Part shown: positions 36,230-48,337 of the stretch, in pieces
Numbering within the stretch: the stretch's first letter is position 1
Layout: each line of letters begins with the position of its first letter
Source: Albifimbria verrucaria
Lineage: Eukaryota; Ascomycota; Sordariomycetes; Hypocreales; Stachybotryaceae
Length of the DNA stretch: 64,000 nucleotides
Direction: 5' to 3'
Assembly (NCBI GenBank): GCA_020081605.1
Contig: JAHREC010000062.1
Span: 310,001 to 374,000, forward strand
Notes under the pieces: generated by a model
Seen by the model: the letters and a program-made list of their open reading frames with translations, nothing else
Database searches by the model: none
What the model was told of the DNA's origin: nothing
Translations under genes and position numbers: made by a program

Positions 36230-38282
36230 TTAGTTGTTATTCATTATTTCGGTCTGGAGGAACTGCATAGCCTGCATCAAAGGCACATAGGCCTTCTCCT
36301 CAGTCGCAACTTTTGTAACTATGGCTCCAATCTCTCTCATCCGTTCCATATCTGAGGCATAAATTCTTCTATCAGAGGCATTAAGGATAGCATTAGCCAA
36401 TATAGCGTAAGGTATGTGGATCTTAAAAGCCCCAAACAATGCGGCAACGGACGTAGGCCACGGATATTTGTTTAACAGCCACGCCGTAATGTCTATAATG
36501 CTCCGTACAGCATCCAACGCCAGTGGCGAGTGGACCAACTCCCGGTCAACTTCCAGTAAGCCCTCTGAGTCGCGACCTACCATAAACGTCTTCCGGAGCA
36601 TGAAGACTATGCAAACGTGTCCCGTCAACGCTACGTCAATAACTCTCCATATCTGAGCTTCACTATCAGCCGAACCGAGCAGCCATTTGCCCTACAAAAG
36701 TCAGTACAAGTCATTGCGTTAAAGGAATCGTACGAGATTAACGTTTGGGTCAGCATGGCTTTATAACTTACCAATTGCCCTTCATCATACAATTGTTTTA
36801 TTTCCCGGCACAGAGCTTCAGTCTTATGCACCAAGTCCTCTGGATCCTCTCCCTCTCCTTCCTTCAACATGGGAAAAAATCTCATCAATATCAGAGCTAT
36901 TCGAGAGCCTGTTAAAAACAGCGTTGTTTCCATACCACAATATCCTGTCGCCGAATCTAGGTTTAACCAAGGCATGTTGACCTTCCAGCTGGTCGCCGTG
37001 ATTGACGGTGGTTTGTCGAACATGAGCTGGAATATCAGATCAGTCTGGATTAATTCCCAAAATCCCTTACGGTCGTTATCGCTTATTCTGCCTTGCTCTC
37101 CATACAAAGGATTTCCTGCGTCGAGATTCTGAAGATTGAGCCTTTGCACATATTCACATGCAGTTTTGTACATTTTCCAAGCTAGAGCAAAGTCAAATGA
37201 GTCTGCACAAACCATGACCTTGAAAAGTTTAGCCATTGCCGAAGCTACATCCACGTAGTCGGTCGATTTGGATAGCAAGCTTACCATGGATAATGCTGTT
37301 ATCAAATCCGTCATTGTACCAGTCGCCTCTCGCTGCCAACTCGGAATGGCTCGTAGGCAGCATATATACAATGTCTTGTAATATTGCATATATGTGGTGT
37401 CAGTTATTGATGAAGAAGCCATCCCGCAACCTTGATATAAAACTATGTAATACAGGACTACCATTGCGGCATCGACATGTACTTGATCCATTTCAATGAG
37501 TTCAGGCATGAGCTCTACAAGGTTTCGATCGATTAGGCTGATGAACATATCTGTACGTCTGTGTGTGAAGAAAGCTTGATTCAACAGGGAGGGTCAGTTT
37601 GAGAATTCTGCAGCTGGGGCTCACTCACCCTTTACCCAAATTTTGGCTAATTCTTTGGGAATATGAGCAGCATCGGTGATGACAGACTTGGCTAGTTCGC
37701 TAATGACCTGCTTTTGGACTTGATCCACAGAGTGCTTAAGGATGACAGAGGGATTGAAATTCTTTTGTACCAGAGCTCCATCGAATATCCGTATTGAATC
37801 CAAAACTGATGGAGCGCTGGGCGTCCCAGAAGATTGCGGTGATAACAAATTAAAATGGGCATCTGTCTCTGGTAAAGGCCTTTGCTCAATAGAGTTCCTG
37901 TCTGAAGAGGTTTGCGGCGAGTGCCATTCTTGGAGGGTGGTGCATCGCTTTTCAACCGATTGCAATCGCTCCAATATTGTAGCCAGAGCTGTTGTATCCG
38001 CGCCCCGGGCACTTTCAGTCTTTAGTATTAGTTTCCACACAGCAGATACCAAGAATTCAGTGGCTTTGTGCTCACATGTCTTCTCCTGTAGATCTCGTGG
38101 TCCTCCGTTTCACTCGCTTGGGGTAGTCACATTGAGTATCATGGGCTTCACAGCGCCCGCATCGAGGGACTACACGATTGCATTTGACCTATAGTGTTTC
38201 ATAATATTAGATGGCAAGCCTACGGTTGCGGTCATTGGGTGCGTACCTTTCTCCTTTTGCACCGAGAACACTGTGCACACAT
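36230..38282 (-). CDS. Zn2Cys6 (Gal4-type) transcription factor
   Basis: About 598 residues in five exons. Introns: 38189-38246, 38012-38075, 37574-37628 and 36692-36771, all GT-AG. The zinc cluster straddles the first intron and gives the exact C-x2-C-x6-C-x6-C-x2-C-x6-C pattern (CSRC..., then CGRCEAHDTQC), followed by a basic linker (KRVKRRTTR) and a short coiled-coil-like stretch (ATILERLQSVEKR). The rest resembles the fungal-specific regulatory middle region. Start ATG at 38282 lies just before the first Cys; a longer N-terminus is possible. No frame break. It shares its promoter with the ABC transporter on the other strand, which suggests, but does not prove, that it controls that pump. 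Confidence 0.85.
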
Positions 38283-39013
38283 TAGCTCTGCCGAATGTCC
38301 TTGCCGGGCACTCAACAAACATACCGACAATGGATTTAGTCCGCCGACACTTGCCATCGGTGCGGTATGGCGAGATGCAAAAGTCCGAAGCTCGCTGCGT
38401 CTTGGGATTAAGAGTATCTATGTCAGTCAAGGACATTCGGCCATGGCGACAATTGTAAGATTGTGGATGACGCATACCGGTCTTGGCCAGATTGACGGAT
38501 TGTCGGGTTAAGTCGTCAGCCCGCTCCAATAAGCTGTTTGCTATGAATGACCCGAAACTCAACCCTGTTTTTTAGAATACGAATGCGGTCTAACATTGCC
38601 ATGTTCGCTCACCCGCGGAGGCCGTTTGATCTACGCTTAACCGCGCCTTGCAGGGCTAGCGGATCTTGGCAAAGGCCGAGCCACAGTGAGACAGTAGAGA
38701 TGTTGTGCTCTCTAGCGTTGTTCTTAAACTTGGCGGACTTTCGGTCGTTGAAAGTCCGCTCTCTGTAATCGAAGTGGACCTGCGCGGCCTCATCCATCAC
38801 CCATGAACGGACATTCTGGTCATAAGCCCAAGTGATGACTAGCGCTTGGTGAAGTGTATATAGTCAGCTTACCTGGCTGTTGTGGGAGGTGGAACAGACG
38901 ACAGCATCAACCAGCCATTCGGCAATACTAATTGATTGTTGACCTACAATTCTCTCGAGGTAGCTTGAAGTGTCTCTTGCAGTCAATCGAGACAGTTCTT
39001 CATTCCTGCTCCG
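38283..39013. promoter_or_regulatory. Shared divergent promoter of the Zn2Cys6 regulator and the PDR-type ABC transporter
   Basis: About 730 bases between two outward-facing starts. At 38613-38618 it carries CCGCGG, an everted CGG pair; with its flanks (CCCGCGGA) it matches seven of eight positions of the pleiotropic drug response element TCCGYGGA bound by Zn2Cys6 regulators. Confidence 0.5.
38613..38618. promoter_or_regulatory. CCGCGG site, PDRE-like
   Basis: Palindromic everted CGG pair in the shared promoter of the regulator and ABC pump; flanks give CCCGCGGA. The match is short and one base off the consensus, so it is suggestive only. Confidence 0.4.
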
Positions 39014-42000
39014 ATGAGTCTCCCGGAAAAGGGCGCCCAGTCCGAAAAGGACATGTTGGGGCCCGGTGAATTAATTCATCCCCCATCTTCGTCAAATAAT
39101 TCCATTTCTACAGCCACACTGGGGAAAAAGGAAACCCGATCCTCATCAGCAAACACAACAAGAGCTCAACGACGAAGAGATCCTACAATTGGCCCGTAGA
39201 TTGACGTCCCAGTCGCACAGTTCACCGGGTACTCTATTTCCTGTACCCGCCAATGGACAACTTGACCCAAGTAGCCCCCAGTTCAACGCAAGAAAGTGGG
39301 CAAAGGCGTTTTACGACTTGCGTACCGACATCCTCGACGGATCTCCGCCCAAAACAACTGGTTTCGCATTCAAAAACCTCGATGTTTACGGCTTTGGAAG
39401 TGCCACGGATTTTCAAAAAGCGTCGGCAACATCTGGCTCGAGATCGGCACAGTCGCAAGGAAGCTCATACGTCAAAAGCAACAGCGAGTCGATATTCTAC
39501 ATGGCTTAGAGGGCGTTGTCAATAGTGGTGAGATGCTAGCCGTGCTTGGGCCTCCAGGTTCAGGATGTTCCACGTTTCTCAAGACCGTCGCTGGCGAGAC
39601 GCATGGTTTCTACGTCGGCCAAGACGCCGTGATGAACTATGAAGGAATTCACCCGGATCAGATGCACCAATCCTTCCGGGGAGAATGCATCTACACGGCT
39701 GAAGTTGATCATCATTTTCCTCATCTGACAGTGGGCGACACTCTCTACTTTGCCGCTCGTGCCCGCTGCCCAAAGCATATCCCCGAAGGAATAACACGGC
39801 AAGAATATGCGGAGCATCTTCGAGATGTCACAATGGCAATGTTTGGCATCTCGCATACAAAGAATACCCGTGTGGGTAATGACTTTGTGCGAGGCGTTAG
39901 CGGAGGCGAGCGCAAGCGAGTTACAATTGCTGAAGCTGCCTTGAGCTACTCTCCTTTGCAATGCTGGGACAACAGCACTCGAGGTCTGGACAGCGCGAAC
40001 GCACTCGAATTCTGCCGTACACTTCGGACACAGGCAGATACATTAGGGTGCACTTCATGCGTTGCCATCTATCAGGCATCTCAGGACGCATACGATGTAC
40101 GTAGAACTAGGCAAGATACCTCTTCTCATACTAATACATACTAACCTTACCACAGATATTCGACAAAGTTATTGTACTGTACGAAGGTCGACAAATCTTC
40201 TTTAGGCGCGCTGATGAGGCTAAAGCCTACTTCGAAAACCTCGGCTTCGTCTGTCCCGAGCAACAAACAACGGCCGACTTCCTGACTTCGATGACGAGCC
40301 CCAATGAGCGAATTATACGACCAGGATGGGAGACGAAAACACCACGTACAGCTGAAGAGTTCGCTCAGGCTTGGAAATCAAGCCGAAATCGGGCTGCTCT
40401 TATGGGAGAGGTTGAGGACTATATCGAAAAGCACCCATTCCATGGAGAGCACTACCAGAACTTCTTGCGAGTTCGTCGAATGGACCAGGCAGATTCCCAG
40501 AGAAGCCTGTCGCCTTACACTCTTTCTTACATGGAGCAGATGCGTCTCACGCTTTGGAGAAGTTACGTGATGCTGAAAGGCGATCCAAGTGTCACATTGA
40601 CAATGCTTATCGTCAATACCTTCCAGGCTCTTATTGTTAGTAGTGTTTTTTACAACCTACCAAATGATACCAGCAGCTTCTTTAAACGAGGCGCTTTGCT
40701 CTTCTTCACGGTTCTTATGAATGCGTTTGGAAGCATCTTGGAAATTTTAACATTGTATGAGAAGCGAAAGATCATCGAGAAGCATAATCGCTATGCCCTA
40801 TACCATCTCAGCGCCGAGGCATTATCCTCTATGGTGGTGGATCTGCCTTATAAGATTGGCAACGCAATCTTAGCCAACACAGTCGTCTACTTTATGACCA
40901 ACCTTCGTCGTGAGGCTGGAGCCTATTTCTTCTTTCTGCTCATGTCATTCTTCATGACCCTGGCGATGAGTATGATGTTCCGACTCATAGCAAGTACTAC
41001 AAAATCTGTGGCTCAGGCACTGGTACCTTCATCGATCATTCTGCTTGCGATTGCTTTGTTCACTGGATTTGCCATACCTCCGCCACAGATGCCCGCCTGG
41101 TTTGGTTGGATTCGCTGGATCAATCCAGCATACTATGGTCTCGAAAGCGTCGCAATCAACGAGTTTGTCGGACGCGAATTTCCGTGCTCCAACTTTGTCC
41201 CTGCAGGACCTGGATATGAGGGCTTAAGCCCCTTGGAGAGAGCATGTTCAGTAAAAGGCTCAGTCCCAGGAGAGGCCACAGTGAGCGGCAGAGCTTTCAT
41301 TGCATCGGCTTATAATTTTCTCAGCTCCCATAAGTGGCGAAACTTTGGGATCTTGGTTGCTTTGACAATTGGATTCATGGTGGCGCATCTAGTAGCCATC
41401 ACCATAGTGGCTTCGGAACGATCCAAAGGTGAGGTTCTGGTATTTCCTCGAAATGCCCTTCAGAAAAAGCCTGTTCGGGGTTCCCAGGATATGGAAGCCG
41501 GAAAGGTCACTCGAGTGCAACAGGATATCGAAAGCAATTCCGAGCCTGTATCGGACATGGAAAAGCAGACCTCCGTCTTTCACTGGAGGAATGTGTGCTA
41601 TGATGTTAAGATCAAGAGTGAGACGCGTAGGATTCTTGATCACGTTGATGGCTGGGTCAAGCCTGGAACTTTGACTGCATTAATGGTGAGTTTATTCTTT
41701 GATGCGATGGAAGAATGGTGGTGCTAACTAACAATTTGCAGGGAGTTTCTGGAGCAGGCAAGACTACTCTTCTCGATGTCCTGGCTAGTCGAGTCACCAT
41801 GGGAGTCATTTCAGGTGAAATGCTCGTCGATGGGAACCTTCGCGACGAATCGTTTCAAAGAAAGACAGGTTATGTTACCCAGCAAGATCTTCATCTGCAC
41901 ACTTCTACTGTGCGGGAGGCTCTTAGCTTCAGCGCATTATTGCGCCAGCCCGCGTCCTATACTAAGCAGGAGAAGTTGGCCTATGTTGATACGGTAATCA

Positions 42001-43744
42001 ATCTCCTCGGTATGGAGGAATATGCAGATGCTATAATCGGTGTTCCTGGAGAAGGACTTAATGTGGAACAGAGAAAGAGACTAACAATCGGTGTGGAACT
42101 CGCTGCCCGTCCTCAGCTCCTTTTATTCTTGGATGAGCCGACCTCGGGTCTCGACAGTCAGACATCGTGGTCTATCTGCAATCTGATGGAGAAACTCACG
42201 AAGAGCGGCCAGGCAATTCTCTGTACGATCCATCAACCTTCTGCTATTCTGTTTCAACGCTTTGATCGACTACTATTGCTGGCTAAAGGCGGAAAGACTG
42301 TTTATTTCGGAGAGGTCGGGAAGAACTCTACTACTTTGATGGACTATTTTGTCCGAAATGGAGGACCTCCCTGTCCACCTGGAGCCAATCCTGCGGAACA
42401 TATGCTAGAAGTTATTGGTGCAGCTCCTGGGGCGCACACAGACATTGATTGGCCTGCTGTGTGGCGACAGTCACCAGAATACGCGGCGGTCCAAGGTGAA
42501 CTAGTCCGACTCGGCGAGAACAAGTCCAGTCGGCAAATTCTCGAAACGGAACAAGAGCCGTCAGCCTACAGAGAATTCGCAGCACCTCTCTACCAGCAAC
42601 TTTTCGAAGTTGCAAAACGTGTTTTCCAGCAGTATTGGCGAAGTCCAGGCTATATTTACTCCAAGGCAGCATTAGCTGTCGGTTCGGTAAGTACCTTTTA
42701 ATCATCCCTTCCCACACCAGCCGCTATCATGAGTTTTTACTGATCCGCTGGAGTAGGCTCTCTTCATTTCTCTCTCTTTCCTCAACATGAGTAATACTCA
42801 AACAGGCTTGCAAAATCAGATGTTTGGAGTGTTCCTTTTCCTTGCCTTCTTTGGACAGGTTATTGAGCAAATACTACCTCTATTTGTATCTCAACGGACT
42901 CTATATGAGGCCCGCGAGAGGCCATCGAAGACGTATTCTTGGAAAGCCTTTTTGGCAGCTCAGATGATGGTGGAATTTGCATGGAACTCGGTAGGGAATT
43001 GAGCACTTCTGATGGTCCAATGCTGACTATGTATAGCTCTTGTCTGTTTTCTGCTATATCTGCTGGTACTATCCCATCGGACTCTATCGGAATGCTCAAG
43101 AAACAAACTCTGTCCATTCTCGAGGCTTCACCATGTTTCTACTCGTCTGGGTCTTGTTTGTGTATGCCGGTACCTTGGCACACATGTTGATCGTGGCGGT
43201 TGAAAGTGATCAGATGGCCGCTGCCATATTTAACCTCATGTTCGTCATGATGTTTATTTTTGCGGGTAAGTTCTAGCCGCACCTTTCAAAACATTGCACC
43301 GCTAATCATGTTTACTACAGTGTGTTGGCTGGTCCTAATGACCTTCCCCGTTTCTGGATCTTCATGTATCGTGTCAATCCTTTCACCTACGTGATTGAGG
43401 GATTCCTGGGCACATCACTGGCGAATGCCGAAGTTCATTGTGACAATAACGAGTTTATTACGTTTGTATCACCAAATGATACGACTTGCAAGGATTTCAT
43501 GGCTCCATACATGGCCAGCGCTGGAGGTTATCTTCTCGATCCCAACGCCCAGAATGGTGCCGACTGCCAATTCTGCCCCATAAACAACACAAACCAATTC
43601 TTGCAGGCTGTCAACGTTGATTTTGGGAACCGATGGCGGGATTTCGGATTGCTTTGGGCATACTGCATCTTCAACATCACAGTTGCCATCGGTCTGTACT
43701 GGTTGGTCAGGGTACCGAAACAGAAGAAGACCAAGAAAGAATAA
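39014..43744 (+). CDS. Full-size ABCG / pleiotropic drug resistance (PDR) ABC transporter
   Basis: About 1,460 residues, layout (NBD-TMD)x2, ATG at 39014 and TAA at 43742-43744. Introns: 40097-40155, 41686-41741, 42687-42756, 42991-43036 and 43266-43320. NBD1 has the degenerate Walker [10 protein letters not shown] and signature VSGGERKR typical of PDR pumps; NBD2 has GVSGAGKTT, the degenerate signature LNVEQRKR and Walker [15 protein letters not shown]. Each half ends in about six membrane segments. A plasma-membrane efflux pump for hydrophobic drugs or toxins. Frame breaks: a net +1 shift between about 39120 and 39147 (best explained by two missing bases), the A-run 39415-39419 one short, and one base missing at the last acceptor near 43320. 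Divergent from a Zn2Cys6 regulator. Confidence 0.9.
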
Positions 43745-44070
43745 CAAAACAGGGAGGATGAAAAGACTCCTTAACACGCATTCAACACAAGGATAATATT
43801 CATTTGTATTTCACTATGTCGATGGGAAAGGTTCGTTTTTAGACTAGAGTATAGATATAGAATTTGCCAATAATTATCGGAAACATTCTCCTTGATAACG
43901 GGAAATAAATAATTAGAAAATTCTTGAATTTATGGTCACACAAAGATGTGAAGTCACACCACGCCAGTCCTGCCACGTGAGCTCAATTCAAAGATTCAGG
44001 TGTGATATACAACGACTACAAAAATCGCAAGTGCTTCGTAATAGCGTACTTATATAAAGGGAACAGGAGT
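43745..44070. other. Intergenic region between the ABC transporter and the Yippee gene
   Basis: About 330 bases, AT-rich, holding the two convergent 3' flanks. Nothing else seen. Confidence 0.4.
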
Positions 44071-44487
44071 CTAAAGCTTAGAGTCTCCACGTTGTTCTAT
44101 TGCAACTGGACACAAAAGCTTCCTTTCGAGTAGATATCTTCCGACTTTGTACTGTTGTGATTCATTGGGTGCTTTGACATATGTCCATCCCAGAGTTGTC
44201 CTGCAGTTGCCGCATATAGCATCACGCACTGTATGCAATCCAGTAGTCATTTCCATCTCGAACGGTGGCCCTGTCTTTATGTTTGATACGATGTGAAAAA
44301 GGAATGCTTCACCGAGAGATCCTCTATATGGGCCCTAGAAACATCCATAAGTACTCAGATACTTCATTGGCGAGCCAAAGCCACTCACCGTCATAGATCG
44401 GTCGATTTCTTTCGCTACCATGGTTTTGCAGTTGCTGCAACCATGAAACTGATTCGTATTGGCGCTTTCAATAATGGTTTCGCTCAT
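44071..44487 (-). CDS. Yippee-family zinc-binding protein (Moh1-like)
   Basis: About 120 residues, the usual Yippee length, in two exons: ATG at 44487 and an intron at 44335-44388 (gtgagt...tctag). The two CxxC pairs that bind zinc are CSNC (near residue 17) and CGNC (near 81). Other family marks are TTGLHTVRD, LGW and SQQYKVGRYLLER. Yippee proteins resemble the cereblon/MIS18 fold; in yeast Moh1 is linked to the GID ubiquitin ligase system. No frame break. Lies tail to tail with the ABC transporter. Confidence 0.9.
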
Positions 44488-45239
44488 TTTGAACCTCAGC
44501 AAGACGACGACTTGGAATATGATTTGATGGAAACAGCCAGGCTTCAACCACAGTGATGAATCGCTGACTTGCTATCGACGTCAAGATTTAAGTATGAAGA
44601 AATTCACGAAAGGCGGGGTTTCCCAGCTGCTTACGAGGACTTACTCGTGAATGGCCAAAGCACGGCTGCTGCCTAGGCTACCTGCAGAGATGACTGAGGA
44701 GCAGACTGGTGGTGAAGGTTAAAGTCTCCGGTGGAAAGTCTCCTTTCGGATTATTGAGAATGAATGGAAACGAAGGTGAAGAGCAAATTACTAAACTCTT
44801 GCAATGTTGGGAACCTAAAAGGGGTAGCCAAAGTCAAGGAGAAAAGAAAAACACTAATGGTTTCTGTTGCATAAGCTACTCAAGAATCTCTGCATCTACA
44901 AGTTGAATCGAACCATTAATATCTTGAGTATTAAGAGGCATTCAATGAGTCTGCCTCAGTGACTTCACCATGGCGGAGTAGGGATTCCTTGTCCAGTTCC
45001 ACACGTACTGCTCCCTAATTCCAGTAGTGAGCTAGTTTGATACCACTTCCACTTCTATTCTCTGGCCCTTCTATTTTTTCGAATATGTAAAGGAAGAGTA
45101 TCAGTGGTCTGTATCTGTCACATTGGCTCACTGGTTTACGTAAGTTTCATCCTCGAATCCATAATGTATATTGACCCTAAGAACATCAAAGAACCAAGAC
45201 CGTAACTAAAAAGAGACCTTCATTGCAGTTTCATGCAGA
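44488..45239. other. Intergenic region
   Basis: About 750 bases between the Yippee start and the end of the AAA ATPase gene. Short unsupported frames only; nothing recognised. Confidence 0.4.
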
Positions 45240-47491
45240 CTAGTTACCATCTAGGTCCTTTAAAGCTTGCACACGTTTGTCTGCAAGAAGCAAAAGTCGG
45301 TCCACAGGCACCTTTCCACAATTCTTCAAAGACAGTAACTGTGCAGACTTGATCAAGTTCTTGATCTCACGACCATTTAGCTGCAACTTGGACAGCTCAT
45401 CAAGTGAATCATCATTGAGTTCAAACTTATCTCGACCGGCATGGTTGATAAAGTTCTCCCAAACCTGGCGACGAGCCTCGCTCGTAAGGTTTCGGTACGG
45501 GAGGAAAAGGTCGACACGGGATTGGAAAGCATGGTCAATGCTGGATATCCTGTTGGTAGTAAGGAAGATGATGCCCTGGTAGTACTCCAATTTTGTCAGG
45601 AAGATAGAGACCAGTTCATTTCGAGCCAGTGACTCGTTGGTTCGTTCTCCTAGGAAGACATCGGCTTCGTCAAGGAGCAGCATGGCGTTCCACATGCGGC
45701 ATAACTCGAGAGCACGTTCCAGAGCACTCTCAACTTCGGAGGGCTTGGTTCCAAGATCGCCCGCACTCATAGAGTATAGAGGTACTCGTGATCTCTCAGC
45801 GACTGCTTCGGCTGTAAATGTTTTGCCCACACCTGGAGGGCCGAACATCAGGATAATGAGACCTCGGCCTTTGTCCGCAATAAAGTCATCGAAGTCGGAT
45901 GTCGATTGACTCTTGTTCTCGACGAAAGCCCACGCAAGGTCTTTCTCGCCGCCAGGCAGCACAAGTTTCTCAAAGGCCTTGTCGTTCCATACCATCTCCT
46001 GCAGCTCTGAGACATTAAGTTCACAGAATTCCTTTGACTTGAGGTCGAATCCTTTTACCCAAGGGGTCGTCATGAGTAGTTCTTCATCTGTGAGTGCGGT
46101 AAACTCTTCAGCTCGTTCAGCTGGGCCTTTGGCTTTGGATCGGGTTTCAACTTGTGCCACGGCGAACTTGGATTCGAACCCATCATTACCCAGAGCGTCG
46201 CTTTCATCAACTGTTGCTTCTTCATCTTCGCGCTTTACAACGCCGGACACCGGTCGAAGGGACGGCTTGACTATGTTACAGCTTCGGTAGTACGCATAAG
46301 CGTCAACGCAAACCTTTCCAGATACCTACGACATAAGTTGTTAGCGTTAAGTTCTCACATCTTCCAAAAGTAACAGTTTACTCACAGGTCGCTGCTGTGG
46401 CTCCTTAGTCTCCAATAAGATCTTTGTACCATTGGCAATCTCGAAGTGGTATCCTCGTAGCTCCGACCACTTGCGGCCTCTCTCAATAAGCCGAGCCTTG
46501 ATCGCATCGGCGTCGGCTGAATACTCGATTGGGAATACAGGCAATCCAGTGACTTTCTTAAGACCATCAAACTCCCAGATGGTTAAAGTAGTTGTCGTCC
46601 AACCAGATGTCTCACCATTCCAATCAACATATTCCATGTCAATAACCCACCCCTCTGGATTGCACCTATCAGCCGGTCGCTTTCTGTACTTGACGACCCT
46701 GCAGATTGTTTCGACGCCGTAGAAACTGGTTTTGACGATTGAACTTGGAGGGAAGATTTGCCATGCATTCCGGAAGCTAACTTTGCCAGTGCGCTTAGTT
46801 CGCGCTAGGGAGAGGACAGATGGTGCAACGATAGGAGCCAGGAAAGCAAGCAGAACTGCAGCTGCATTCTTAATCGCACCTGGCTGTTGCTCAGTGTACT
46901 GTGCCTTGAGCTCATCCCATCGGTGAACTAGGGGCATGAAGGGAGGTTCAAATGTCCAGCTGATAAGTTCCAAGTCCAAGTCCTGGTATTTGGCCAATGC
47001 TGCGCGAAGTACTTCCCGCATGGCAGGGTCCTGAACAGTGATTGACTGTGTAATCCAGTGCTTTTTCACAAACTGCTGCCTGTGGATAATAGGAACGGTG
47101 CTGGTTCGAGCCACTAGGTCTTCCATGTCATCGTCCACGTTGTCAAACTCGGCCCACCGCTCAGGGCAAGAGTTATATTCGCACTTGTGCTGATACCATT
47201 TGCTAACGATCTTTGATCCATATCCAAGCTGGCTGCTGGTGTTCTTCTTGAGGGGCTTGACATCGCCCAGACCGTGGAGGACTTTTTGAAAGTTATTCGT
47301 CTTCTCCGATTTATCAGAGGTATCCGTATCAGTTTCCTCGCCGGACGTTGAACCATCAGAGTCAGAGCCAGAGTCAGAGTTACTCTGCTCGTCTTCCTCA
47401 TCTGCATTGAATATTAGGCATGAACTCGATCTTTTGAGAGCAGTCTTACGTATAGGTCGGTTGGCCTCTTTTTAGACTTCGTGTAGGCCAT
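45240..47491 (-). CDS. AAA-type ATPase with acidic N-terminus
   Basis: About 714 residues in three exons, ATG at 47491. Introns: 47402-47449 and 46326-46385. A very acidic, Ser-rich N-terminal stretch (DEEDEQSNSD, then DTDTSDKSEK) precedes a long family-specific region and then an AAA module: Walker A GPPGVGKT (near 45830), Walker B LLLDEADVF (near 45670) and TTNR sensor 1 (near 45560). This matches a widespread group of uncharacterised fungal AAA proteins with a large N-terminal domain of unknown function; substrate unknown. One break: the A-run (plus-strand T 47469-47473) in exon 1 is one base short, and adding it brings exon 1 into phase with the acidic exon. Confidence 0.85.
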
Positions 47492-48337
47492 AATGAAGCT
47501 GATAGGAATCGAAACCAAATCTGTATCGGAAAATAGCAAACAATGGCAGTGGTTTTCTTAAAATGCTACCGATGAAGAGTGAGTTGGAGCAGAGAAGGTG
47601 TTGTGAGTAATTCATAACGTCTTATATACATCAAAGCTGCTGAAGTGACTCCTCTCCCAACTCCTTGGCCGAACATGGCCAGCCGAGACCAACACACTGA
47701 GAGGTTCGGCCATTGCCCCAATCGTATAGTGGATGAGCGAGCTTAGTTTCATTCTGTAGGCAGCACAGGCGCCCCATCCAATTGAATTAGTGCAGGCCCA
47801 AAAATTGTGGAGAGTTTCATTTCTGCCTGCTCACCCGCTTCACACTGGTATTCGGTTCGTCGATGAGGCTGAGCTATGATTCCCAAAAAGGAACTGCCCA
47901 GGTTGGCGTTCCTGTAAGGCATTTCATCACTGGAGTGAATGGGTCCAGTTACTGAGTCACACGTAGGATTGTAAGGCGTGAATCAAAATAGAATCGAGCG
48001 AGTTCGGCCATAGCAGGCAGCAGCAGCAGCAGCATTCTAGCCAATTGGCTACTCAAAGTGCGAATTAAAAAATAACGGTCGGTCTCTTCGTGCTTTTGAA
48101 TAGCAAGGTAAATCGGCGTACTGGACTACCATAACCGTGCATTGTATGGGGTGCTTGATTTCCATGGCAGCATTCAAGCTCCACACAGCATGTGCACATT
48201 TGCTTTCTTCTTTTATTTTTACAGAGTAAACATTGGCTTTCATGTACTATGTCTGTAGTATTCTCATTACAACTCGTCCGGGGAGAAATCTACTAACACC
48301 CTCGGAGTGACCCGAAACGCCATCGAGTCGGACATCT
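47492..48337. other. Intergenic region with a (CAG)5 microsatellite
   Basis: About 850 bases holding the promoter of the AAA ATPase and the 3' flank of the dipeptidyl peptidase gene. A (CAG)5 run lies at 48018-48032. No gene recognised. Confidence 0.4.

Noticed and set aside
38170..38562. 130-codon minus-strand frame upstream of the zinc cluster
   Set aside because: It reads through the first exon and intron of the Zn2Cys6 gene in the wrong frame; the Cys pattern appears only after splicing in another frame.
47114..47407. 97-codon minus-strand frame rich in Arg
   Set aside because: It overlaps the acidic exon of the AAA gene in a different frame; the acidic frame connects to the conserved protein.
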